A stretch of DNA of 64,000 nt from Ruminococcus sp. HUN007 (GTDB taxonomy: Bacteria > Bacillota > Clostridia > Oscillospirales > Ruminococcaceae): positions 1 through 64,000 of the forward strand of contig NZ_JOOA01000001.1 of the NCBI RefSeq assembly GCF_000712055.1, in the 5' to 3' direction. Shown in pieces: positions 36,617 through 46,458 of the stretch. How positions within the stretch are numbered: the first letter of the stretch is position 1; every line of letters starts with the position of its first letter. The position numbers were made by a program, and so were the translations under genes. The notes under the pieces are model-generated. The model worked only from the letters and a program-made list of their open reading frames with translations, was not told where the DNA came from and did no database searches.

Positions 36617-36641
36617 TCTAATCCAGACGGAGGAATATAAT

Positions 36642-37613
36642 TTGGATAATCAAATGAATTTTATTGATCTCGGGGAAAATGTTACGGATGTCGGACATAC
36701 AAATGACTGCCGTATAATGAGAATAACCAACGATACCGGCGAAGGTACTATGACTATGTATCCGGTATTTGACGGTGTATATATAGTCTACAACAATTTT
36801 CATATGAAAGAATGCAAGTCAAACTTTCACGAAAATAATATTCTCTGCATAGATCACTGCCGTGAAGGTCGTATAGAAACTTCAAAGGGAGACGAAGCAT
36901 GCTGCTATCTTTCAGCCGGTGATATGCGTATTGACGACAGTTCACACAATAAAGGCAATTCCTTTTTTCCTCTTGGTCACTACTATGGGATGACTATTGG
37001 GATAGAAATTGATGCTGCTGAAAAAAGCATACACGAATCAGTTCTGAATTTTTCTGTAAATATTCCTGCAATTGCTGAAAAATACTGCTGTCACGAAACA
37101 CCGTATGTTATTTCAAAAGCTCCCGAAATAGCCAATATCTTTTCACAGCTGTACAACGTACCTTCAAAGATACGAACGGATTATTTCAGGATAAAAGTAC
37201 TTGAACTGCTTTTGTATCTTGATGCACTTGAGATCAGTTCACACATTGAAGAAAGACCTTATTTTTATAAGTCGCAGGTAGAAAAGATACGGACGCTGCA
37301 TAAATTTATAACTGCAACACCTGAAAAATTTTATACTATCGACGAGCTCGCTGCCAGATTTGATATCTCTTCAGCATCGCTGAAAAAATGTTTTACAAGT
37401 GTTTACGGAAGTCCGGTATACACATATATGAAAACATACAGAATGAATCTGGCCGCTGTAGCCCTCAGACAGGAAAGATCCAAAAAGATATCGGATATTG
37501 CCAGATCGGTCGGGTATGAAAACTCAGGAAAGTTTTCAGTAGCTTTCAAAAGCGTAATGGGCAGAACTCCCCAGGAGTACAGGTCCTATTATATCGAAAC
37601 GGAGGATAATTAA
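36642..37613 (+). CDS. AraC-family regulator (PchR/YbtA-like role)
   Basis: 323 residues from TTG 36642, behind GGAGG. The C-terminal ~100 residues form the double helix-turn-helix: FYTIDELAARFDISSASLKKCF, then KISDIARSVGYENSGKFSVAF and the closing GRTPQEYR. The N-terminal ~200 residues are a sensing domain without recognisable catalytic motifs. It is transcribed away from the biosynthetic genes and is directly joined (TAA then ATG) to the ABC pair at 37614-41140. In pyochelin and yersiniabactin systems such regulators activate synthesis and uptake when they bind the ferric siderophore; the same role is inferred here. Confidence 0.9.
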   Translation: MDNQMNFIDLGENVTDVGHTNDCRIMRITNDTGEGTMTMYPVFDGVYIVYNNFHMKECKSNFHENNILCIDHCREGRIETSKGDEACCYLSAGDMRIDDSSHNKGNSFFPLGHYYGMTIGIEIDAAEKSIHESVLNFSVNIPAIAEKYCCHETPYVISKAPEIANIFSQLYNVPSKIRTDYFRIKVLELLLYLDALEISSHIEERPYFYKSQVEKIRTLHKFITATPEKFYTIDELAARFDISSASLKKCFTSVYGSPVYTYMKTYRMNLAAVALRQERSKKISDIARSVGYENSGKFSVAFKSVMGRTPQEYRSYYIETEDN

Positions 37614-39390
37614 ATGAATAAAAAAGGCTGGTTTTCGCAGATGCTCAGCTTTGCAGAAAACTGTAAACCCAAAATGTTCTGGTCAGTCTTTCTTTCAGTT
37701 ATAAGCCTGTCAAGCGGTCTTATTCCATACTACTGCATGTACAGAATAATAGCTGAATTTACCGAAGGGACTGCAGATAAAAGTACTGCCGTAAAATGGT
37801 GCGTTTATTCACTGATAGCATTCGCAGTAAAATCTCTCTGCTTTTCTTTATCGACCGGACTTTCCCATTCGGCTGCGTATGAAATTCTGGAAAGCTTAAG
37901 AAAAAGAATAGCAGACCGTTTTCTTCACGCTCCGCTGGGCACAGTACAGGACCATTCAATAGGTGAGATAAAGAATATTATCGTTGATAAAACAGAAAAC
38001 ATGGAACCGCCGCTTGCTCATATGGTTCCGGAAGGTGCTGGTCATATAGTCCTTCCTGTAATAAGCTTTATCGCACTTATTATGATAAACTGGAAACTTG
38101 CGGCCGCAGCACTTGTCACTTTCCCGCTCGCTTTTATCTGCATGGGACTTACTTTCAGCATAAGCGGAAAGAATTTTGAAAAGTACAACGAATCCAACGC
38201 ATATATGAACAGTACTATCGTTGAATATATCGAAGGAATTGAAGTTATCAAGGCTTTCGGAAGAGCCGGTGTTTCATATGAGAAATTCGCCGGTGCCATC
38301 AATAACTACAAATCATTTGTTGTTAAATGGATGCAGTCCACATGGATCACAATGAAGCTTGCTTTCGCCCTCTTCCCTTCAACAATGATCGGCGTTCTTC
38401 CTGTAGGCATTCATCTGTGGACGAAGGGAGAAATATCTGCTGCTGAATGTGCTCTTGCTGTTATGATGTCGATCTCAATGGTTGGTTCACTTGCTAAACT
38501 GGAAGTATTCTCAGAAAATATGAGACAGCTGAAAAATACTGTTCTCGAACTTATGACTTATCTCGAAATGAAGGAACTTCCTGAACCTGCATCAAGAGCG
38601 GAAGTAAGAAACTTCAATATAAAGCTTGATAACGTACACTTTTCTTATACCGGCAAGCCTGAGGATGAAGTACTTCACGGAATCAGCACTGAACTGAAGG
38701 AAGGAAGTTTCACAGCTCTTGTAGGTCCTTCCGGCGGCGGAAAATCCACTATCGCCAAGCTTATTGCCCGTTTCTGGGATGTTACTGACGGAAGCATCAC
38801 TATCGGCGGAGTAAACATAAAGGATATGCCGCTTTCTCAGCTCACGGAATATGTAAGCTTTGTTGCGCAGGATAATTTCCTGTTCCGCACAACCATTATG
38901 GAAAACATAAGACTCGGAAACCCTTCTGCATCAGACGAGGAAGTTAAGGCTGCTGCCCGTGCAGCTCAGTGCGAGGAATTCATAATGAAACTCCCGGAAG
39001 GATATAACACGCAGGCCGGCGAAGCAGGTAAAAGACTTTCAGGCGGTGAAAAACAGCGTGTTGCCATTGCAAGAATGATGCTGAAAAATGCTCCTATAGT
39101 TATACTTGATGAAAGCTACCGCTTTTACTGATCCGGAAAATGAAGACAAGATCCAGCGCAGTATCGCTGAACTTACCAAAGGCAAAACCCTTTTGGTCAT
39201 TGCACACAGACTATCCACTATTGCAAAAGCCGACAATATACTTCTGCTGAAAAACGGAACTATCGAAGCAGAAGGAACTCAGAGTGAACTTCTGAAAAAC
39301 AGCAGTCTTTACGCTTCAATGTGGCAGGCTCACATAGGCGCAAAGAAAAGATCGGTTATTTCCGGAAAGGAGTGCAGAGCAGATGTTTAA
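37614..39390 (+). CDS. Fused permease-ATPase ABC transporter subunit (YbtP/Q-like), one frameshift
   Basis: About 591 residues after repair. Six-helix membrane domain, then ATPase with Walker A GPSGGGKST, signature LSGGEKQR and Walker B VILDEATAF. The frame breaks where GAAAGC at 39111-39116 should read GAAGC; the protein then continues as TDPENEDKIQ. It starts at the base after the araC stop and overlaps the next gene by 8 nt, making one AraC-controlled operon with a heterodimeric transporter, as in ybtA-ybtP-ybtQ. It strongly resembles the TetR-controlled subunit at 1469-3212. Confidence 0.87.
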
Positions 39391-41140
39391 AACCTTAAAA
39401 CGTATCATAGACTGGTGCGGTGATTTTAAAGGAAAACTGTATCTTGGATTTGTTTTTTCATTTTTCTCACACTGGTTTGCGGCAATGCCGGTAATGGCAG
39501 CTTCATATGCCGTAGGTAAAATGATAGATTCAGAAATGAACGGTACTGAATTTGACCGTCAACTGATACCGCTCAGTCTTGGTGTTCTTATACTGTTTGT
39601 TTTTCTTCGTTTTCTTTTTGACTATATTCGCGCAAGACTTCAGGAAACGATCAGCTATGAACTTGTGGCCCGTGACCGTCTTGCCGTGGGTGACGCTCTT
39701 AAAAGAGTCTCGCTCGGATATTTTCAAAATGTAAATACAGGTACCATCCTTTCATCTATCACAACAGGACTGAATACACTTGAAAATATGGGAATAAGAA
39801 TGACGGATGTGTTTATAGGCGGCTATCTTAACTTCGCCTGCGTTCTAATTTTCCTTCTTTTCATTAAACCTGTAATCGCTCTTATAGCAGTTGCAGCAGC
39901 GGCTGTTTCTTTTATATTCCTTACACTCGTATCAAAGTACAGTACACGAAATGCTCCTGTCGAAGCTCAGGCCAACAAAGATCTTACCATGGCTGTGATC
40001 GAATATGCGCGAGGTCTTCCTGTTGTAAAGTCATTCGGTCAGAGCGGAGCATCTACTGCTGCTATCAATAAAGCTATAGCAGACAGCAAGCGTATACACC
40101 TGAAGATCGAATGGGGCTTCATTCCTTCCAACTGCGGTCATCATTTAGCGCTGCGCTGCGGTACAGTCGCTCTGGGGCTTGCATCCAGTATTATGGGTAT
40201 TTCAGGTGAGCTTCCGGTTTCATATATGCTCAGTTTCATCTTCTTCTCATTTATCATATTTATCAGCCTTGAGCCGATAAGTGACAGTTCGCATATTCTC
40301 GGAGTTATTGATGACGCGTTTGATCAGCTTGATATGCTGAAGAAAACTGATAATATGATCGACCGTGACGGAAAGGATATAACTCCTGATCATTTCGATA
40401 TAGAATTCAGTCATGTAGACTTCGGATACGATACAAGAAAGGTACTTAATGACGTAAGCTTTTCTATTCCGGAGAAAACAAGTACTGCTATTGTAGGTCC
40501 GTCCGGTTCAGGTAAGACAACTATCTGCAGCCTTCTTGCAAGATTCTATGACACTGACAAAGGTACGATAAAAGTCGGCGGACATGACATAAAAGAAATG
40601 ACCTGTGACAGTCTTTTAAAGAATATAAGTATGGTTTTTCAGAATGTATATCTTTTCAATGACACAGTAAGAGCAAACATTCTGTTCGGTAACCCTGACG
40701 CAAGTGAGAAAGACATGATAAACGCAGCAAAAAAAGCATGCTGCCACGACTTTATCATGAAACTTCCGTACGGATATGATACAGTTATAGGTGAAGGCGG
40801 CGGCACGCTTTCCGGCGGTGAAAAACAAAGAATATCCATCGCCCGTGCAATGCTTAAGAATGCCCCGATAATAATTCTGGATGAAGCAACAGCCAGCATC
40901 GATCCGGAGAATGAACACCTAATTCAGAATGCTATTTCTGAACTCACAAGGAACAAAACGATCATCACCATCGCACACAGACTTGCAACTATTGAAAACG
41001 CAGATCAGATCCTTGTTGTGGACAATGGTTCAATTATTCAGAAAGGAAAGCATTCCGAACTCATTCAAAAGGAAGGACGATATAAGCAGTTTATCACAAT
41101 AAGACAAAACGCTGAAAAATGGAGCATCAGCCAGAACTGA
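39383..41140 (+). CDS. Fused permease-ATPase ABC transporter subunit (YbtP/Q-like)
   Basis: 585 residues, intact. N-terminal membrane domain with six predicted helices, then GPSGSGKTT (Walker A), LSGGEKQR (signature) and IILDEATASIDPENE (Walker B and D-loop). It pairs with the preceding gene. This fold is an exporter, but YbtP/Q-type members import the loaded metallophore; direction cannot be decided from sequence. A strong terminator follows at 41164. Confidence 0.92.
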   Translation: MFKTLKRIIDWCGDFKGKLYLGFVFSFFSHWFAAMPVMAASYAVGKMIDSEMNGTEFDRQLIPLSLGVLILFVFLRFLFDYIRARLQETISYELVARDRLAVGDALKRVSLGYFQNVNTGTILSSITTGLNTLENMGIRMTDVFIGGYLNFACVLIFLLFIKPVIALIAVAAAAVSFIFLTLVSKYSTRNAPVEAQANKDLTMAVIEYARGLPVVKSFGQSGASTAAINKAIADSKRIHLKIEWGFIPSNCGHHLALRCGTVALGLASSIMGISGELPVSYMLSFIFFSFIIFISLEPISDSSHILGVIDDAFDQLDMLKKTDNMIDRDGKDITPDHFDIEFSHVDFGYDTRKVLNDVSFSIPEKTSTAIVGPSGSGKTTICSLLARFYDTDKGTIKVGGHDIKEMTCDSLLKNISMVFQNVYLFNDTVRANILFGNPDASEKDMINAAKKACCHDFIMKLPYGYDTVIGEGGGTLSGGEKQRISIARAMLKNAPIIILDEATASIDPENEHLIQNAISELTRNKTIITIAHRLATIENADQILVVDNGSIIQKGKHSELIQKEGRYKQFITIRQNAEKWSISQN

Positions 41141-41163
41141 TATCTTCTGTGATATAAATACTC

Positions 41164-41204
41164 AAAAATGTGCATACAGGTTTTCACTTGTATGCACATT
41201 TTTT
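41164..41204 (+). terminator. Terminator of the araC-ABC operon
   Basis: AAAAATGTGCATACA and TGTATGCACATTTTT form a long stem ending in six T on the plus strand, 24 bp after the stop. Confidence 0.9.
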
Positions 41205-41214
41205 GTTTCCTTAA

Positions 41215-41323
41215 GGAAACGCTGATTTATTCATAAATCAGCGTGGGGCTCCGGGGCGAAGCCCCGCAAATCCCACCTTCGGGAATCCGGCGAAGCCGGA
41301 TTCCCGGTTTAATCAGTGTTTAC
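41215..41323. repeat. MITE-like palindromic repeat, copy 2 (inverted)
   Basis: 109 bp, inverted relative to copies 1 and 3: it begins GGAAACGCTGATTTAT and ends AATCAGTGTTTAC, with the same GGGGCGAAGCCCC and AATCCGGCGAAGCCGGATT stem-loops. It lies between two convergent terminators. Confidence 0.85.
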
Positions 41324-41333
41324 TTAAATAAAA

Positions 41334-41373
41334 GCAGAACGGACATCCAGAATATACTGAACGTCCGTTCTGC
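41334..41373 (-). terminator. Terminator after the phosphotransferase-like gene
   Basis: GCAGAACGGAC and GTCCGTTCTGC form an 11-bp stem followed on the minus strand by TTTTATTT, about 50 bp past the stop at 41424. Confidence 0.85.
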
Positions 41374-41423
41374 AATTATTGAGGTTTATGAAATATCAAA
41401 AAGATTAGAAAAATGCGTACCTT

Positions 41424-42173
41424 TTATTCGTAGTCCACTACATTTACCCATGAAAGAAGGATCTCTTTTTCCTTGTCTTTCTTCTTGACCGACTGTGAAG
41501 CGGCAACTACAGGCATCCAGGACTGGACATACTTCTTTTCTGTCTGACTCTTTGTGCAGAAGAGTTCAAGGTATTTCTCAGCACCGGCAATGTTTCCTTC
41601 AAGGCAGAATGTGAGATAAGTTCTTGCGGCATCTGCAGAAGCGTTGCCCTGTGTGGCATGAGCCCAGTCTATGATGTAAGGAGTTCCGTCAGGAGTGATG
41701 ATGATATTTGACGGTGTGTAGTCGCCGTGACAGAGCTTAACGTGCTTCTTCATACCGTCAAGACGTGTGTGAAGATCATACTTTGTAGTATCATCAAGAT
41801 CAGAAAGATCGATCTTGCGGTTCATCTTGTCTGTGAGACGGCTGAGCAGCGGGCAGCTCTTTGACTGGATCTTCAGCTGCAGGTCAACGAACATTTCCAT
41901 GTATTCATCATACTTTTTCGGATTGGATGCAATAAGTTCCGAGAGGCTTTCGCCTTCAATGAACTGTGAAACGATCGCCCATTTTCCGTCTAATCTTGTT
42001 ACTTCAAAAAGCTCCGGAACATTAAGACCAGTCTCCTCAACTCTTGCGTGGTTGAGAGCTTCGTTTAATACATCAGCCTTTGAAAACACTTCATCGAAAA
42101 GCTTGATACATCTGTCACCGTCACGGTAGATCTTCTTGTTTATTCTTTCTGAAATGCAGTTTTCAGGTTTCAT
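41424..42173 (-). CDS. Aminoglycoside/choline-kinase-like phosphotransferase
   Basis: 249 residues. The APH-type catalytic loop HGDYTPSNII and the metal-binding IDWAHA segment are clear, and the small N-terminal lobe contains KWAIVSQFIEGESL, a hinge typical of this kinase fold. Small-molecule phosphorylation is likely but the substrate is not readable: choline, ethanolamine, a sugar or an aminoglycoside are all possible. It stands 38 bp from the adhE stop on the same strand and ends at a clear terminator. Confidence 0.8.
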   Translation of the reverse strand: MKPENCISERINKKIYRDGDRCIKLFDEVFSKADVLNEALNHARVEETGLNVPELFEVTRLDGKWAIVSQFIEGESLSELIASNPKKYDEYMEMFVDLQLKIQSKSCPLLSRLTDKMNRKIDLSDLDDTTKYDLHTRLDGMKKHVKLCHGDYTPSNIIITPDGTPYIIDWAHATQGNASADAARTYLTFCLEGNIAGAEKYLELFCTKSQTEKKYVQSWMPVVAASQSVKKKDKEKEILLSWVNVVDYE

Positions 42174-42211
42174 GCTTTTTACCTCCCCTTTAGCCCTTAG
42201 GATATTCTTTT

Positions 42212-44827
42212 TCAGTAAATGTTTTTTCCGTAGTATGCATTTAAGTACATCTGCTTCATTTCACTCATAAGAGGATAACGCGGATTTGCACCTGTACACT
42301 GGTCATCGAATGCATTTTCTGTCATTTCATCAAGTGTTGCGAGGAAATCTTTTTCTGAAATGCCGTAGTCAGCAATAGTATCCTTGATTCCGATTCTGTG
42401 ACGAAGATCTCTGATAGCAGCGATAAGTTTTTCGAGCTTATCCTTCGGATCCTTACCGCCAAGGCCGAGATAATCAGCTACTTCAGCATAACGTTCGAGA
42501 GTGTGAGGATGATCGTACTGCGGGAATGTACCCATCTTAGCCGGCTTTTCGGAAGCGTTGAAGCGAAGTACATCTTCTATAACAAGAGCATTTGCTATGC
42601 CGTGAGGAATGTGGTGGTAGGCGCCGAGCTTATGAGCAAGTGAATGGCTTATTCCGAGGAATGCATTTGCAAATGCCATACCTGCCATTGTAGCTGCATT
42701 TGCCATCTTTTCTCTTGCTTCAGGATCGTTCGGACCGTTATCGTAGGCACGAGGCAGATATTCGAATATGATCTTGAGTGCCTTGAGTGCAAGACCGTCA
42801 GTAAAGTCGGTAGCCATTACTGATGCGTATGCTTCAAGTGCATGTGTAACTGCATCGATACCGGATGCTGAAGTAAGGCCCTTCGGTGCTGACATATGGA
42901 AATCGGTATCGATTATAGCCATATCAGGAAGGAGTTCGTAGTCAGCAAGCGGATATTTTACTCCTGTGCTTTCATCAGTGATAACTGCAAAAGGTGTTAC
43001 TTCCGAACCTGTACCTGCTGATGTAGGAATTGCAATGAAGTATGCCTTCTCGCCCATCTTCGGGAATGTATAAACTCTTTTTCTTATATCCATGAAACGC
43101 ATAGCCATGTCTGCAAAATCTGCCTCAGGATGCTCGTAAAGCACCCACATGATCTTGGCAGCATCCATTGCTGAACCGCCGCCGAGGGCGATTATAACGT
43201 CCGGCTTAAAGGCAGTCATCTGTGCGGCACCTTCCTTTGCACACGCAAGTGTCGGATCAGGTGCTACGTCGAAGAAGGAAGCATGCTGAATGCCGAGTTC
43301 ATCGAGCTTGTCTGTAATAGCCTTTGTAAATCCGTTTTCGTAGAGGAACTTGTCAGTAACCACGAAAGCACGCTTTTTATCCATTACTGTTTTAAGTTCG
43401 TCAAGCGCCACCGGCAGGCAGCCTCGTTTCATGTACACTTTTTCAGGAACTCTGAACCAGAGCATATTCTCTCTCCTTTCGGCAACGGTTTTAATATTGA
43501 TAAGATGCTTTACTCCGACGTTCTCACTGACTGAATTGCCGCCCCATGAGCCACATCCAAGCGTGAGTGAAGGTGTAAGGCTGAAATTATATATGTCACC
43601 GATACCGCCCTGTGATGAAGGTGTATTGACGAGAATACGGCAGGTCTTCATTCTGCTTCTGAATTCTTCAAGCTTTGCCTGTTCAGTAAGTAAGTTGAGA
43701 TAAATGGATGAGGTATGACCGTAACCGCCGTCGGCAATGAGCTTTTCAGCCTTGTCAAAGGCATCCTTTATATCCTCTGCCTTGTACATTGCAAGTACAG
43801 GGGAAAGCTTTTCGTGAGCAAATTCTTCTGAAAGATCTGTACTGTCTACCTCACCGATAAGGATCTTGGTACCTTCTGGAACTTTAACTCCGGCAAGTTC
43901 GGCAATTCTGCACGCGCTCTGACCAACGATCTTCGCATTGAGTGCGCCGTTTATAAGAATGGTCTTGCCGACCTTTTCCTTTTCGGCCTTTGTGAGGAAG
44001 TAGCATCCGCGGGCTGCAAATTCAGCTTTTACTTTGCTGTAAACATGCTTGTGAACAATAGTAGACTGTTCTGAAGCACATATCATACCGTTGTCAAATG
44101 TTTTTGAATGGATTATCGAGTTTACAGCCAGAATAATATCTGCAGTTTCATCGATGATAGCCGGTGTGTTTCCGGCACCTACACCGAGAGCCGGCTTTCC
44201 GCTTGAATAAGCAGCCTTGACCATTCCCGGGCCACCAGTTGCAAGAATAATGTCTGCTTCAGCCATTACGAGATTTGTCATTTCAAGGCTCGGTACATCG
44301 ATCCATGAAATAATGCCTTCAGGAGCTCCAGCCTTTACAGCAGCCTCAAGCACGATTTTTGCAGCTTCGATCGTAGACTTCTTTGCTCTCGGATGCGGGC
44401 TGATGATGATACCGTTTCTAGTCTTAAGTGCAAGAAGTGACTTGAAGATTGCTGTGGAAGTAGGGTTTGTTGTCGGGATGACAGCAGCAATAAGACCGAT
44501 AGGTTCAGCAATTCTTGTGATTCCGGCAGCTTTGTCTTCCTCAATGATACCGCATGTTTTTGTGTTTCTGTAGGTGTTGTAGATATACTCAGAAGCAAAG
44601 TGATTCTTGATTACTTTGTCTTCAACTATACCCATGCCTGTTTCTTCAACAGCAAGCTTTGCAAGCGGTATTCTGTTCTTGTTTGCAGCAGTAGCAGCAG
44701 CAAGAAAGATCTTATCGACCTGTTCCTGCGTAAATGAAGCAAACTGCTTCTGCGCATTTCTGACTCTTTCGATTGCAGCTTCCAGCTTTTCTACGCTGTC
44801 AACTATTTCGTAGTTCTTCTTATCCAT
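42212..44827 (-). CDS. adhE: Bifunctional acetaldehyde-CoA/alcohol dehydrogenase
   Basis: 871 residues, the normal AdhE length. The N-terminal half is a CoA-acylating aldehyde dehydrogenase with the catalytic cysteine in NGMICASEQS; the C-terminal half is an iron-dependent alcohol dehydrogenase with ALGGGSAMDAAK and histidine ligands in HSLAHKLGAYHHIPHG. It converts acetyl-CoA to ethanol, recycling NADH during fermentation, and forms spirosomes in known cases. A palindrome at its promoter may be a redox-regulator site. Confidence 0.97.
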   Translation of the reverse strand: MDKKNYEIVDSVEKLEAAIERVRNAQKQFASFTQEQVDKIFLAAATAANKNRIPLAKLAVEETGMGIVEDKVIKNHFASEYIYNTYRNTKTCGIIEEDKAAGITRIAEPIGLIAAVIPTTNPTSTAIFKSLLALKTRNGIIISPHPRAKKSTIEAAKIVLEAAVKAGAPEGIISWIDVPSLEMTNLVMAEADIILATGGPGMVKAAYSSGKPALGVGAGNTPAIIDETADIILAVNSIIHSKTFDNGMICASEQSTIVHKHVYSKVKAEFAARGCYFLTKAEKEKVGKTILINGALNAKIVGQSACRIAELAGVKVPEGTKILIGEVDSTDLSEEFAHEKLSPVLAMYKAEDIKDAFDKAEKLIADGGYGHTSSIYLNLLTEQAKLEEFRSRMKTCRILVNTPSSQGGIGDIYNFSLTPSLTLGCGSWGGNSVSENVGVKHLINIKTVAERRENMLWFRVPEKVYMKRGCLPVALDELKTVMDKKRAFVVTDKFLYENGFTKAITDKLDELGIQHASFFDVAPDPTLACAKEGAAQMTAFKPDVIIALGGGSAMDAAKIMWVLYEHPEADFADMAMRFMDIRKRVYTFPKMGEKAYFIAIPTSAGTGSEVTPFAVITDESTGVKYPLADYELLPDMAIIDTDFHMSAPKGLTSASGIDAVTHALEAYASVMATDFTDGLALKALKIIFEYLPRAYDNGPNDPEAREKMANAATMAGMAFANAFLGISHSLAHKLGAYHHIPHGIANALVIEDVLRFNASEKPAKMGTFPQYDHPHTLERYAEVADYLGLGGKDPKDKLEKLIAAIRDLRHRIGIKDTIADYGISEKDFLATLDEMTENAFDDQCTGANPRYPLMSEMKQMYLNAYYGKNIY

Positions 44828-44851
44828 TTTTACCTCCCGGATTTTATAATA

Positions 44852-44867
44852 TTTATGTGAACATAAA
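44852..44867 (-). promoter_or_regulatory. Palindrome in the adhE promoter region
   Basis: TTTATGT-GA-ACATAAA is a perfect 7+7 inverted repeat about 25 bp before the adhE start, between a TTTACA-like -35 and an AT-rich -10. The position fits a repressor such as Rex, but the sequence departs from the usual TTGTTAA-type Rex box. Confidence 0.4.
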
Positions 44868-44934
44868 TTGTAAATCTATTATCATTATTTACGAACACAA
44901 AAAATCAGGACACTCTTATTTACTGTGTAACTGA

Positions 44935-46110
44935 TTATTTACGCGCAACACCTGTATCTCTTGCAGCCTGTGCTACTGCCTCAGCAACAGCTTTCGGAAC
45001 ATTCTTGTCAAGAGCGCTCGGAATTATGTAATCCGCGCTGAGTTTATCATCAGTAACAAATGAAGCGATCGCTCTTGCAGCTGCGATCTTCATCTCATCA
45101 TTGATATCGCTTGCGCATACATCAAGTGCTCCCCGGAAAATGCCCGGGAATGCAAGAACATTGTTTATCTGGTTAGGATAATCGCTTCGTCCGGTTCCGA
45201 CTACGGCTGCTCCGGCAGCAATTGCATCTTCCGGCATGATCTCCGGTGTAGGATTTGCCATCGGGAAAATGATCGGATCCTTTGCCATCGACTTGACCAT
45301 TTCACGTGTAACGCAGCCTGGTGCAGATACGCCAATGAAAACATCTGCGCCTTCTATTACATCCTTAAGAGTTCCCTTTCTCATCTGCTTGTTAGTGATC
45401 TCCGCCATTTCCTCCTTGACAGGATTCATGTCTTCAGTTCTGCTCTTGTAAACTGCGCCCTTTCTGTCACAGAGCACAACGTCTTTGAGACCCATGGAGA
45501 TAAGGAGCTTTACTATCGCAATACCGGCAGCACCGGCACCGCTTGTAACGACTCTTATCTCATCTATTTTCTTGCCGACAACCTTAAGTGCATTCATCAT
45601 AGCTGCAAGTGTAACAACAGCTGTGCCGTGCTGGTCGTCGTGGAAAATCGGAATGTCACAGCATTTTTTCAGTTCTTTCTCTATTTCAAAGCATCTCGGA
45701 GCTGAAATATCTTCAAGATTTACACCTCCGAATGAACCGGCAAGAAGTTTCACCGTATTTACTATATCGCTTACTTCCTTTGAACGTATACAAAGCGGTA
45801 CGGCATCAACATCACCAAACGCCTTGAAAAGCGCGCACTTGCCTTCCATAACCGGCATACCTGCTTCAGGTCCGATATCTCCGAGGCCGAGTACAGCTGT
45901 TCCGTCTGTCACAACCGCAACAAGGTTTGAACGTCTTGTAAGCTCATAGCTTTTACTTACATCTTTCTGAATTTCAAGGCAAGGCTCAGCAACACCCGGC
46001 GTATAAGCCAGAGAAAGATCCTCCGTTGTCTCCAGAGGAGTACGGCAGGTGACTTCGATCTTGCCTTTCCATTCATAATGCTTCTTCAGCGATTCTTCTG
46101 CGTAATTCAT
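44935..46110 (-). CDS. NAD-dependent malic enzyme
   Basis: 391 residues, the short bacterial form without a phosphotransacetylase extension. LAYTPGVAEPC, VVTDGTAVLGLGDIGPEAGMPVMEGK, FHDDQHGTAV and the Rossmann VVTSGAGAAGIA are diagnostic. It decarboxylates malate to pyruvate, producing NAD(P)H. It is monocistronic. A perfect 6-4-6 copy of the GTTAGC operator sits at its start site, which would tie carbon flow at pyruvate to the same signal that controls the metallophore genes. Confidence 0.96.
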   Translation of the reverse strand: MNYAEESLKKHYEWKGKIEVTCRTPLETTEDLSLAYTPGVAEPCLEIQKDVSKSYELTRRSNLVAVVTDGTAVLGLGDIGPEAGMPVMEGKCALFKAFGDVDAVPLCIRSKEVSDIVNTVKLLAGSFGGVNLEDISAPRCFEIEKELKKCCDIPIFHDDQHGTAVVTLAAMMNALKVVGKKIDEIRVVTSGAGAAGIAIVKLLISMGLKDVVLCDRKGAVYKSRTEDMNPVKEEMAEITNKQMRKGTLKDVIEGADVFIGVSAPGCVTREMVKSMAKDPIIFPMANPTPEIMPEDAIAAGAAVVGTGRSDYPNQINNVLAFPGIFRGALDVCASDINDEMKIAAARAIASFVTDDKLSADYIIPSALDKNVPKAVAEAVAQAARDTGVARK

Positions 46111-46168
46111 TTATAAAGATCCTTTCGCTTGATTTCTGGCAAACGAATAAAATTTGTGTTCGCCGTAG

Positions 46169-46221
46169 GTTAGCACTTGCTAACCTATTATAATTATAAA
46201 TGTACTGAAATAAAATATCAA
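46169..46221 (-). promoter_or_regulatory. Malic enzyme promoter and operator
   Basis: TTGATA (46216-46221), 17-nt spacer, TATAAT (46193-46198) on the minus strand, with GTTAGCACTTGCTAAC (46169-46184) directly after the -10. A weaker copy, GTTACCTCTCGCTAAC, lies at 46299-46314. Nothing else is recognisable in 46222-46404. Confidence 0.8.
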
Positions 46222-46404
46222 GGGCAAAACCTTCCGTTCCGGAAAAAACGTAAATACCAACAAAAAGTAATTTACAATCATGAAATCTTTTGTATTTAGT
46301 TACCTCTCGCTAACTGTTTTGCATCATTTCAATATAAATAAGTCATGACCGATAACAGTTATTCCTGCGGCATATGATCGCCGAACAAAAACGGCTAAAA
46401 CAGC

Positions 46405-46445
46405 AAAAGATCGTCTCTGTTCTCATCCGACAGAGGCGATCTTTT
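46405..46445. terminator. Terminator after the YgjP-like gene
   Basis: AAAAGATCGTCTCTG and CAGAGGCGATCTTTT form a long stem with an 11-nt loop. U tracts on both strands make it usable in both directions; on the minus strand it ends the HsdR-metallopeptidase transcript. Confidence 0.85.
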
Positions 46446-46458
46446 GTTAGTTTCAGTT

